Source: Mesotaenium endlicherianum (taxonomy: Eukaryota; Streptophyta; Zygnematophyceae; Zygnematales; Mesotaeniaceae). Taken from it: a DNA stretch of 64,000 nt. This document shows, one piece after another, positions 10,973 through 22,225 of this stretch; the first letter of the stretch is position 1; each line of letters starts with the position of its first letter. The notes under the pieces were generated by a model. It did not search any database and was not told the origin of the DNA. It worked only from the letters and a program-made list of their open reading frames with translations. A program made the translations under genes and the position numbers. The stretch is taken from assembly GCA_009602735.1 (NCBI GenBank), contig WELA01009928.1, positions 480,925-544,924 on the forward strand, given 5' to 3'.

Positions 10973-12440
10973 CTACCTGTGCTGAACCCCCACTTCCCCC
11001 CTCTCGCTGCCGGCACCCGAAGGCGGTGCCGGTGCAGACCGGGTGCCTGCCCTCATCGATGCAACTCTTGCTTTTGCGGCATCCAATGCCTCCCTCACAG
11101 ACAAAGTATGTTTCTCCCTTCCACTCTCTGCATCTCCTTTCTGCCCCTCACCACTCTTCACAACACCCTCGTTATCTCCAGCAACACTAGACTTAGAGAC
11201 GTCTACATCTACTGTTGCTCCGCTACCTTTTGCACCCTCTACCTGCGGACTTGGAACCAGAGAGAGGGTTGACTCAGCGGCTGGCTGGGAGTCAGATTGC
11301 CGCCCAGTAGGCTGGGAGGACGTGGAGGGCACGAGCTCCAGGGCAGCCACGCCAGCTGGCGGCGCCGCGAGCTGGGCCCTCGAGATGCCGACGTTGCTCA
11401 GCCGCAGCTGCTTGGACGTCCTCCTGAAGGGCTCGTGGAATGCGTCGTACAGGCGCTTCACCTGCACTTGCCACACAGCAGCGCACACTAGCCAGCGATA
11501 TTAAGTTTGCACAATTGGCACCACACACAACATGGACTGCACCCGAATCTGCACTTGACATTATATGTTAGAACGCCCAGATGCAGATGCTGATGCACGC
11601 CAGTGATGCATGTTGGCGTGAGGGGCACCACGAGAATCGGAATCAAGTCTCGCTTGCAGTCGACGCTTAAGAGGGCACACCAGCAATAGTAGCTTCACAT
11701 AAAGGGTGCCACAGAATCGACGAGGACCAAGCTTCACCTGCGTTCAACGCTAGAAAGCACGCTAGCAATGGTCAATCTGCAGAGGGGGCGCTGCGAAATT
11801 GACCGGGATTACCACTCAACAGCATTTTAGTCTCCTGGATGCGTCTGGCAAAGATGGCTGCCTAATCTGCAGCCCAAAAAAATTGGGCAACTGCCCGGGT
11901 GGGGTAAGGTGCCCTAAAATATATTAAAGGAATTATGCAGGATTGCAAACCTTGCGCTCGCCAATCCCAGGGCAACGTGCGAGCTCCTCCATGGATGCCC
12001 CCATCACACCCTGCAGAGACTGCAGCCGCACAGACGGTGATGCAACAACGGCTGTCTATCTGTCAGCTACATGCTGTGTTTCGAGCAGAATGAATCCCCC
12101 GGGATTGGCAGACCACACCAGACTCCTACATATAGACAAAAGGTCACAAAGAGCAACACTTGATCAATGGAGCTGACTTCAGCGAGAGCACAGAGAGCAA
12201 AAGAAGATGTCGCATTGACCCAGATTCACGCAAACTGCAGGCAACAAACTGATGAGAGAGAGCCCTACCAAAAGGGGGGAAAGGTAGGAGAACCAAGGCA
12301 AGAAAAAGTACAAGAAAACATGCACTATAAATATATCGTCAGCTTACGGCTGCCCGCTACAAAAAAGAGACCCCATGCCCGCGAACAAAATCCCCCCCCC
12401 CCTCCTCACCCTAAAAAAGACAAATGCACACGCATTTGCA

Positions 12441-12479
<39 letters not shown>

Positions 12480-15400
12480 GCTAGCGATGATGGCTATGGC
12501 TTGGGGTGTGGGGACGATGCCTCACCTCAAAGTTGGATCCGAGAGTCAGCACATCTGTCTTGTTCACGTGCCTTACCGTGGTCAAGGCACTTGTCAGCTG
12601 CACACAGATCCACATCAGGGGCTCTGCTTCAGGAGCTAGTGGGGTGGCGACCACAGGGCTTTTCAAGACACCAGCACGGCCCCTACATGCAGATGCCACC
12701 TGTCGAGGTCCTGAAGAGCCTACGAACGAAGCAGCCAGGCCACAGCAGACGGCGCTCCTTCTACCACGTGCACACTAGGTCAGAAAGAAAGCACGTGGGA
12801 CAAACAAGCTCACACATGTGACAGACAAGCTCACGCACGTTGCCGACCTCGCCTCACCATTCCCTAGCACGGAGAGCTGAATGGGGCGATCTGGAGCAAA
12901 GAGACCTCCACAGATAGACAATGATGCAACACAAAAACGCGCACAATCGCATGACAACTAATGGCGGAGTCGAAAGGCGACAGGGAGGGCAGTGAGAAGG
13001 GCAGGAGGAAGACAAAGTCATGAGGGTGGAAAAGTGAGGAGGTCGAAGGCCGAGGGGAGCCACAGGGCAGAGAGGGCACATGGAAAAGGGGTGCGGAAGG
13101 GGGGGGGAGGAAGGAGGAAAGGGAAAGGGACCCACGCGAGAGAGATAGTCGTTGTCGGTGCGCTCCTGGATGAGCTCCGCCGGCTTGTTCTCGTAGCTCT
13201 TGATGGTCTCCAGGTAGCGCGCGCACTCCTCCACGCTGCTCCTCCCCCCGGGGGCACCCGGCCAGCGCAGGTGCGTTAGCTCAGCTCTCGAGACATGTCG
13301 AGCCCCAGGCGTGCGGTCAGGAAGCGGCGAGCGTTGCGCTGGCACGCACGTCCCAGTTAGCACAAAAGAGGGAAAAGACACAGAAGGGGGGGAGGGAGCA
13401 AGCCGGAGAGAGCGAGCGAGTGAGGGAGCTTGCGAGCGCTGACCTCCAGGCGCAGAGCAGCGTGCATTCGTTGAGCAGCGCCGTCTTTGTCACCTCATGC
13501 AGCGGCTTTATCACGTCATCCTGCCGCCCGCCCGCCCGCCCGCAATGCATGTCGCCCAGCCCCGCACACTCAGCAGGTGAGACAATCTCACGGCCGCCCC
13601 CCGCCGAGGCTGCCCTTGTCCCCTCCCCTCAGCTTCTCGCAAATGCATGCCTGCAGTGCAGCACCGCCTCTACGCCTTAGGGGCGCGGAAATGCAGAGCC
13701 ACAGGCATCCCCCGAAGGACAGTGACGAGGAGAAACAGAGAAGGGGAAGGAGGGCGGGAGGAGGGCGGGGGGAGACGGAGGGAGGGGGCAGGGGAGGAAG
13801 AGAAAGACAACTCGATCGGTGGGTCGGATCTGTTTCGACAATACATTAAAGCTCGGGCACGTATGAATCCTTTTTGGCACCAAAGCGTCAAGAATGTCTG
13901 ACGCAGGGGATACAATAGAGGACTAGAGTGCGCGTGCACTGCAAACTCTCATGTCTCTCATGCCATGTGCGGCTATCCACATGCGGTCTGGTCAGCATTG
14001 AGAGGAAGTGGCTGCCAAATCCCACTGCCGCTGACGATGACGGCCTTTCTCAAGGCACTGGTGATTGAGGCAGTGGCAAAGGTGCAACCACGCGAGCAGT
14101 ATGCAGCCGCCATCTGGAAGCAAGCAGTAAGACGCGGGTGACACATTTTTTTTTTAAAATACATGTTTCCTTATGACAGCCACTCCCACAAGCCTTGCCT
14201 CCATACCCGTAATGAACAAAAAGAGCTGACACGGATGGCTTCGCCAAAGCATGGGTCTGATTGTGAGCAGCCGCACACATTCATGCCCCTTCTTTTAGTA
14301 ACAGCAGTGTCAACACGTGACGAGAAAGAACAACACAGCTCGCGAAGGATACACTAGACCTGCTAGTACAAATCGCGCGCGCAAGCTTTGACACCTCTTT
14401 CCCCTACCCGGGACATCGTGGGCAAGGGTCCACCGGCCTCGCTCACCCGCACAAGACTGCGACGACACCATACACCTCTCGAAGAAGACGTCATCCTGAT
14501 CCATGGCCGCCCAATCGGTATGACAGCTGTATAGTCACATGCCGCCGCACATAAGTGCCGCTTTGAATGTGAGCTCTACCACTCACACGCACGGCGAAGA
14601 ATGGCCGAGGTAGAGCAGTAAATCGACATGACAAGGTCGTCTTCCTGAAGAGAAGCGGGGCACGGAGGGGTTGTTGAGTGAGAGGGGCAAGAAGAGAGAG
14701 TGCGCATGCGCGCGCGTGCACGCACCACGTCGACGTGGCAGAGGACCACGCGCAGGCGGAAGCCCTTCTGCAGCTCGCGGATGCGGAAGTAGAGGTAGTC
14801 CGGATGCAACAGGTGGTACCGCAGGCTGCCGCCACATCATCACAGCTCAACGTGCATCGTGGGTCACAGGTCTGTCGATACACAATTTGCCGACACCTAG
14901 CCACTTGCGAACACGTGGCAACTGGAAATCAGGGTGACACCTGACGCAGTCTACCACTACATCTTGTGATACACGTCACACCAACATTTCACGGTACACG
15001 ACAACACTTAGTGACAACTGGCGACCCTTGAATGAAAGCATCTCTGCAAGAACTCCTTGTGAAAAGTTACGGTACAAAAACAGTCTGCTACAATGGCAGC
15101 ACCAAAGCGGAAGGGGCTGCAGCATCCTCTCCTTCATACATCCTACACCTTACACCTTTGCACACAACCCGAGAAGGTGCAACAAACACAGTCGAACGCG
15201 TCAGCAGCGGAATGGGTCCAGCTCGTCGGCTCGTTAATTAGACATATTGCTGCATAGCTACAAAGCCTACACACACACGCACACAGAGAGAGGGGGAGAG
15301 AGAAAAGCAGACATGTGAACATGCTTGTCTCTGCGTGTGCATGCGCGTGCATGTGTGCGCCCGTGAGAGTGTCGAGAGCCTGACTTAGGGATGTCCCTAT

Positions 15401-16310
15401 CAGGTAGGGACAGATCCCCCGCACAGCACCCAGCCACGAGCCGCAGATGCACGCCACCTGGCGTTGTCTTCTAGAGAAACTCGGCGGCTTACCTGAGATA
15501 GAGGGCGCATGAGGAGGCGCCAAGCACGTAGTCGGGGACCACGTCGCCGAATTGCCACCGCACATTCCGGATGTTCTTCAGCACAGGGTTGCCTTGCTGT
15601 CTCCGCGCTAACGTCAACATCCCTCCCAAAAAATACACAATACAACGGAGAGACGCAGTCAGCCACAAGATGCCCCCCCCCAAAAAGCTGGACTGGACGC
15701 AAGCAGGCGACAGGCAACAGGTGGCAGCCGACAGGCAACAGGTGGCAGAGATCATGCCAGCACAAGGTCGGGCACGCATGTGTAAAAGAGCTCCACCACT
15801 TGCAGCACTTTTGGCACTTCCGGTATTTGCGACACTTCCACCACTTCAAGAAAATTCTCATATGAGAAGCACCGGTGAGAGAACAAGTTGAAGCTGGAGC
15901 TTCAGTGAGGTTCTGAAATGTGAAGGCTGATTGACGGGCTGGAAGCTGCTCTGACACGCCTCCAAGTGTCGCCAATGGCTGAGACGCAGGACTAGCTATT
16001 GCCAGCAGCCAAAAAACTGTGCTGAAGCTTGAGAGTGAGTTTTTTAAAAAGCTGCTGAAGGCTGCAGAAGAGTTGACGAGTGCCGTGATGTGCTCCACGC
16101 AAAGGACAGGGCCACAGCAGTCGAACGAATATCGTGCGCTACTCACGGGAAGGACAGACACTCTTCTGCACGAGGTGCCGCAAATGCTACACAAGAGCAT
16201 CCACACGACCTAGCTACAGGCCCTGCCCCCTCAGCAGGCTGCATCAGCTTAGCTTGGCTCCTGTTTACTTCCCAATCCCACTTAAAAGATTAGGCTTTTG
16301 CATGCTGTAC

Positions 16311-16399
<89 letters not shown>

Positions 16400-16641
16400 N
16401 NNNNNNNNNNNNNNNNNNNNNNNNNNNNNNNNNNNNNNNNNNNNNNNNNNNNNNNNNNNNNNNNNNNNNNNNNNNNNNNNNNNNNNNNNNNNNNNNNNNN
16501 NNNNNNNNNNNNNNNNNNNNNNNNNNNNNNNNNNNNNNNNNNNNNNNNNNNNNNNNNNNNNNNNNNNNNNNNNNNNNNNNNNNNNNNNNNNNNNNNNNNN
16601 NNNNNNNNNNNNNNNNNNNNNNNNNNNNNNNNNNNNNNNNN

Positions 16642-16727
<86 letters not shown>

Positions 16728-18120
16728 GCACGCGCGCGCGCGAGCGCATGCGTACATTCACATTTGCTCTGATGCTGCAAAAGGCTCCAGAAGAGACAAC
16801 AAGAGACGATGCTGCCAGGTAAAGAAGGTACAAGGGAACGGAATGACACGCCACTGCAAAACGAGAAGCACACAGACACCACGGCGCAAGTCTAGCAGCT
16901 GCCCCCCTGATGATGCCTTGCCTGACTCCACGGCCACTATGAGCGCAGAGCAACAGCAATTAATGGCAAAGTGTCAATCACCTGTCGTTTGCTCACAATG
17001 ATGGCATTCTGACTCTGCAGGGCCCTCGGCCACGTGCTCCTGCAGGAGCATCAGCACAATAGCAGGAGAGGAAAAATAAACTTCATCCGACAAGCACAGT
17101 CCTCTACTGGAAAAAAGGACACGCCGAGGTCGTGCCTACTTATAGCAGCACGCAAATGAGCGGCAAACCAAACCAAACTGGAAGGTGCTCTACAAACTTT
17201 TCTGAAATGGTTTCACCGCCAGAAGAGCACCCTGCTCCTGTTCCTTTGCTAGTCTGCTTGTGCTTCGGAGGCAACAGACTGAGATGGAGCAGCGATCTGC
17301 TTCCTACTCTTACTTTTCAAGGAGACTGTGGGATGGACCTCTTATGTAAGCTCTTCAACAATTTCTTGTAGGCTTTGAAGTGAAAAAAGAATGACTTATT
17401 CTCCGCGGTCCTCATTACTCCACACCAGTCAACTGCAGCTGATCAAACTACTAAATGTTTCAAGCTTCTTCACAAGAGCTTAACAACCACGTGCCTTCCC
17501 ACGCAAACATTCGCACGTTTCTGGTTCCCCTTCAATTTCAACCCAAACTGACAAGTTGGTAAAGGCTATGCTATGATTGACCATGAACTGCCAGGATCTT
17601 CTGTCGCTTGTGCTGCTCGGTGAAAGAGGGATGGGCAGGTAGTACACCGCACTTAGCATGTGTGCACATAAAAGGTGGGGCCTGACAGAGACACTTACTG
17701 TGCTGATCCGGAAGGTCCTGGCTGGCCTCTAGCTAAATTGGAGCCGCCTGAAGAGGCCTGTAGAGGAGGGCCTGGTGGTGGTGGTGTATAGAATTCGGAG
17801 TTTCTGACGAAACTGAACGCCTGGGTGAAGGAGCCATGCGTTTGCGCGGGAGGGGCAGCGGCACTCTGGTGCGGGACTGCTGCGACTGGGGCAGAAGCAA
17901 CATGCGAGGAGCCTTCTGTTGATCGAACAGGAACGTTGTTCGCTGTTCCCCCAGGATTTTCAGGGGAAGTGTGCGGCCGAAGGGTGGAGGCTGGTTCAGA
18001 AGAAGGGCGAAATAAATTGAGCACAGGCTTAGATGGTCTCGCGTCATGGACTTCAGAGAACGAGGGTATGTGAACAAGGGGCCTCCTTTGAGGTGTCGAA
18101 TCTGAGTTCTGCCCGCTCAT
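10973..18120 (-). CDS. ERCC1: DNA excision repair protein ERCC1 (RAD10)
   Basis: Eight exons on the minus strand: 17699-18120, 15493-15600, 14726-14825, 13444-13520, 13136-13235, 12526-12597, 11951-12010 and 10973-11461. They sum to 1428 nt, 475 residues, with all phases matching. ERCC1 pairs with XPF to make the 5' incision of nucleotide excision repair. The central XPA/DNA-binding domain (about 144-265) shows [49 protein letters not shown], and [20 protein letters not shown]. The XPF-binding double helix-hairpin-helix is at 270-330 ([35 protein letters not shown]). The N-terminal 140 residues are Pro/Ser-rich and probably disordered. About 145 polar residues follow the HhH domain, a tail absent from animal ERCC1 but seen in plant forms. 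The least certain splice is the acceptor of exon 2 (15600 or 15596). Intron 1 contains the sequence gap and long (GT)n. Confidence 0.94.
12446..12479. repeat. (CA)n microsatellite in ERCC1 intron 6
   Basis: A pure CA tract of about 34 bp shortly after the donor of the exon at 12526-12597. Confidence 0.9.
16315..16724. repeat. Long (GT)n microsatellite interrupted by an assembly gap
   Basis: About 85 bp of (GT)n before the gap at 16400-16641 and about 83 bp after it, in ERCC1 intron 1. The gap is flanked by the same dinucleotide on both sides, so it may simply be unresolved GT repeat. The long open frames across it are an artefact of the repeat and of N bases. Confidence 0.9.
16400..16641. 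other. Assembly gap (242 N)
   Basis: A run of N within ERCC1 intron 1; the true length is unknown. Confidence 0.99.
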
Positions 18121-18509
18121 GGAACCTTCGGGAGACACTAAAACCAGGACACCAATTACTGTTGAAGTCAACAACTTGCAAGCTTTCCAAACTCTTTAAA
18201 GCACCATCCAGGCGCAATGGAAGTCGGAGTGCAGGTACTCACAACTTCCTACAGCTAAATGGAATTTGAATTTGAATGCTTATTATGGGCATGCATATGC
18301 ATCCTCTCTTATGATGTGGTCGTGATGTTCAATGGCATCACCCTTTTTCTCGTATATGGGGCATACAAGGCTCGTCACTTAGCGGGTGAAACTGCCTCAT
18401 TCAACTAGTCAGACTGTCACACGTCTGTTTAAAATCCCACGTGGCTGGCGAGTCACCGTATGAGACGATCATTAGGCGTGTTCTCTCTGGTTCTCTCGAA
18501 TTAAAGACC

Positions 18510-18655
18510 ATTTTGCGTGCCCGCCCCCAAAAGAGTGCCCCCCACAAGAGGTTAAGCGTGCCCCCCCGAAATAGTATTCTGCGTGACCCCCAGAAGAGCT
18601 GGTTTTGCGTGCCCCCCCCGGGATAGTATCTTTCGTGCCCCCCAAAAGAGCTGGT
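18510..18655. repeat. Degenerate GCGTGCCCCC(C)xAAAGAG repeat, cluster 1
   Basis: Five or six imperfect units about 25-30 bp apart, each with TTNNGCGTGCCCCCC followed by a purine run such as AAAAGAG or GAAATAG. Units begin near 18514, 18556, 18581, 18606 and 18633. Confidence 0.75.
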
Positions 18656-19694
18656 GTAATATTGCATTTTTCTCTCTTCTGACAATATTCTTGAAGTAAA
18701 GATATAGAAAATTTATAATATACTTCTATACTTTAGTGAAATTTCTAAAATTTTAAAAGAGAGATAATATGCTTCATATATAAAGAAAGAGAAAGTTTGA
18801 GATAGAATAGGGCTTTATTAGAATAAAAGTAGTAGAGAGAAGAATGGAGTGCTTGGAAGGTAGAGTGAGTCAGTAGAGAGAGAAGTAGAGGTAGTGCAAC
18901 TGAACTTCTGCTCCCCACTCTCTCTCTTTCTATAAAACTATCTGGTGTACTTTGACACCTCTTTATATCTTATCCTAGTAGCTATATGCTCCTATCTTCA
19001 ATTCATGAGCTGCTATCATAGTCTCTACTCATGCTTAGCTATCTTCTCATTGTATATTATTTTCAAAAGGACGTGCGGGCAGGAATTTTTCTGCCTGCGA
19101 AATCTCTCTCTCTCTTAATGCAGCACTGTTCTGGGCAGAAAAAATCTATTCGCATCATTGGCATTTAGCCTAAAGATGGTCTTATTGCTATAATCTATAC
19201 TTCTTCAAGGTTCATTGCTCGTGAGCAGGTGTTCTCCTGTTCCATTCTTCTGTGCCTTGGCACACTTTGGAGGCACATCCTAGTGCCAAAGGCATCCCTT
19301 GGCTTATTCTTATCAGTCAACAAAGACAGCAGAAAAACAACTTTGTTAGTTGGGTCAGCTCAAATTCTTTCTGGCAGAAGTACTCAGTTGCATTCAGCTC
19401 TCATATGTGTCTGATACGTACTCTATTTCATTAGTTGTCACTTTTTGTGAGCTATTGTGGGTGGGTGGTGGGCTTGTGTATGCACTCAGCTTGTCACTTA
19501 GCAACTGCGTGCTAAGTGCAAGCGAGTTCATCTGTTATATAGTGAAAAAATAGGGTAGCAGCTCAGCTATGGTGAGTCTCTTTTCTCTCTCGAGCTCTCA
19601 AATAATGAGACGCTCGATGATAAGGCGGGTGCTTATGCACCCACCTACTTTTCATACTTTTGAATAATGCAATATTAAGTCAGTTAAATCCACA

Positions 19695-19820
19695 TTCTTG
19701 CGTGGCCCCCTCGGAATAGTATTTTGCGTGCCCCCCAAGAGAGCTGATTTTTGCGCGCCCCTTGACAGCGAAGTTGCGTGCCCCTTCTAAAAGAAGTGCA
19801 CCCATGAAAGAGCACTAATT
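19695..19820. repeat. Degenerate GCGTGCCCCC repeat, cluster 2
   Basis: At least four units near 19700, 19725, 19753 and 19775 with the same core and a following AAGAG-like tail, at 22-28 bp spacing. Confidence 0.7.
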
Positions 19821-20168
19821 GACTGCATGCACTCTAAATTTTATTCGGCTCTCGAGTCTCAAGGCTCCGCGAAACGCTTGAGAATGGGTTCTTCAGAAGC
19901 TAATTTCTTGAGTACCTGTTAAACAGTTTAATTTTTCAAGCTCAAAATTCTTGAGAAACTTTCATGAAGTCTCAGTACAATGTGCCCCCACATGGACAAG
20001 ACGCGATTTACCAATCCAAATTAAAATCTCAAAGGTCAGTCGAAAGGCAATGTAGTTATCCAAAATGTCTTTCGAGTCGCATAATGTATGAAATTTGTCG
20101 GTCGCATTAGAAAAAAAAATCGGATTTGCCATGAACTTGAACCTGTCAATTACCTAGCAAGAAGGTAA

Positions 20169-20341
20169 TCTACAAACAACACTGAACGTACCTAGTATCT
20201 TAGTAGGTTCATCTCTACATTGTTAAGCAACATATGTCTACAAACAACTATATAAACCTACGTAGTATTTACCTAGGTATATATATACATTATAAATAAC
20301 AAGGTATATCTATGAACAATTATAGACCTACCTAACTACTA
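20169..20341. repeat. About 70-bp AT-rich tandem repeat, about 2.5 copies
   Basis: Units starting TCTACAAACAAC at 20169 and 20237, and a third, more diverged TCTATGAACAAT at 20309. Each contains CCTA(C)GTAGTAT-like sequence. Periods are 68 and 72 bp. Confidence 0.65.
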
Positions 20342-21049
20342 TGGATTATCTTCACTACCTACAATCCAATATCCAAAATTAATCTGATTTTTAAGACCCT
20401 CATTTGGGTCATCAAATGTTAAGTCACTCTTCAACATTCAACCCGTTCAAACTTGTTGTAAGTTTGACATCTTGAAGAATGTTAGTGGCACACGAGATAG
20501 ACTTTCGAAGAAGCTGTTGGTGGTCATACACGATGTGCGATGTTGGTGGTGAGCTTAATGTGAGATATTAGCTCAAAAGTTAGATTGTCGCCTATAGACA
20601 ATCCGGAATGTATGATTGTCGAAGTTAAGTGGTCTTTGATCGACAATAAATTCTCTACAAACATTTAGATTTAGTGGAATAAGGTACAAGGGGGGGATTA
20701 TTTGACACTCCCAAAGTCATTCTGAATTGATTCCTTCATTTCAAGTTCGCTTCAAGGTCGTGAACTTGAGAATCATTTCAAGGTGGAAAAGCTTGAGCAA
20801 TTGGATGATAATCTTGAAGTAAAATCAAGAATGCAAGCTAGTTTTAAGGTTGGTCAAGCACACAAGCGCGTGGAGCCTTGAACCGTCGTAATCTCAAGCA
20901 CGAACCTGCTCTCAAGTGGGTCAAATGAAACGTCTAAAAAGCTTGATCGCATAATTGAGGCGTCCCAAACATGATAAACCCCAATGTGCCCCTGTCAAGG
21001 TGTATTGATCTCAAAAACGTCTCAAGATTGCCAAAGAAAAATTAGAGTG

Positions 21050-21625
21050 TGCTTCAAATTGCGTGCTCCCTTATTCGCAAAGCAGCAATTTACGTGCCCC
21101 AAGAAAATGATTATGCGCGCCAAAAACTTTGAATATGCGTGCCACTTCATTGCGCAATTTGGGTGCCCCTTAAAGTCCATCGCCCAATGATAAGATTTGC
21201 GTGCCCCTGAAGCATTTTGCGTGCCCCCCAAAAGAGCATATTGCGAACTATACAAATAGATGGAACTGCTTGCCCATGTAAAGTTGGATTCTTGCCCTTA
21301 GAAATGATGTAGCTATAGTACCGAATTTATCGGGATCATATTTGGTTGCCTCGTATGTGTTATATGCGCAGGCACCAAAATGAAAAGTTTTTTTTGCGTG
21401 CCCTTGAACATCTTGAATTGTACCCCTTCAAGTTGCATATGCGTGCCCCCAAGAAAGCATTCATCGTGCCACCTAATAGGTAATTTTTCGTGTGACCTAA
21501 TAAACTGAAATCATTTCTGCTCTACATACTAGATGATTTGCGTGCCATCTAGGAACGTGACTTTGCATGCCCTCCATGGAAGTCCTAGATATTGCGTGCC
21601 CATTCACAAGAGCATGTTGAGTGCC
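21050..21625. repeat. Degenerate GCGTGCCCCC repeat, cluster 3
   Basis: A dozen or so more weakly conserved units (GCGTGCC, ACGTGCCCC, TCGTGCC) over about 575 bp; the best pair is GCGTGCCCCTGAAGCATTTT followed by GCGTGCCCCCCAAAAGAG near 21199-21237. Confidence 0.6.
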
Positions 21626-22161
21626 CATACGCTGCCTGTCACTTTTCTTAGCTAAAAGACTTTAGTGATGATTTTGTGATAAAAGAGGAGTAACATGTTT
21701 GTCACCAAGTAAGAAAGTTGACAAAATTTGGACAAGCTGGGGGTTCTTTTGAAGGTCTAAAAGGGACTTCCAAGACAAAGTCTTCCTTAGAATGTTGTGA
21801 ACGACAGATTTCAATGTCTATTTCATCTTAGACTCGTCAAAAACATCATCCATGACCATGAACGGACAATGACATTGTCTTTTCTCTACAATGACATTTA
21901 CAAGAATCTTTGGTAACTTTCAAAGTTGCCCTGTGATTGCAAACCTTTTTCACATAGCATATCACCCTACACTGACTGCGCTACTTCAAGTATGTATATA
22001 TGTAAGTAAATGCTGGAGCCTAAAAGTTTGGCAAAACTGCTGCTGTAATAGCTTGCACTGAATGCTTAGTCATGACTTTGAACCTGAACTACACTCCAGA
22101 GATCACTACTCTCCATGATGCAGGTCCAAATAATCGTTCACAAAAGTGCAAGTATGATAAC

Positions 22162-22166
22162 TTACA
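22162..22166 (-). promoter_or_regulatory. Candidate TGTAA poly(A) signal of the malic enzyme gene
   Basis: TGTAA on the minus strand about 60 nt past the malic enzyme stop codon. Confidence 0.55.
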
Positions 22167-22225
22167 GGGCCCACAAGCACGTGCATTGCCCCGAGGCCAC
22201 GAACACAAGAATCTCAGTAACCAGC

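Larger units (their letters stand above)
18121..22161. other. AT-rich gene-free region with degenerate repeats
   Basis: Four kilobases between the ERCC1 start and the 3' end of the malic enzyme gene, both on the minus strand. No exon was recognised on either strand. It holds three clusters of a degenerate GCGTGCCCCC repeat and a 70-bp tandem repeat, listed separately. The ERCC1 promoter must lie near its left end. Confidence 0.6.

Noticed and set aside
14583-14660. Minus-strand [16 protein letters not shown] segment as an ERCC1 exon
   Set aside because: The family sequence continues without a break from the exon at 14726-14825 to 13444-13520 in phase 0; this segment has no counterpart.
16134-17001. 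Several long open frames across the gap at 16400-16641
   Set aside because: They consist of (GT)n translated as CV or HT repeats and of N bases; not genes.
18510-21625. GCGTGCCCCC arrays as a CRISPR array
   Set aside because: Repeats are degenerate, spacing is irregular and the genome is eukaryotic; no cas-like gene.
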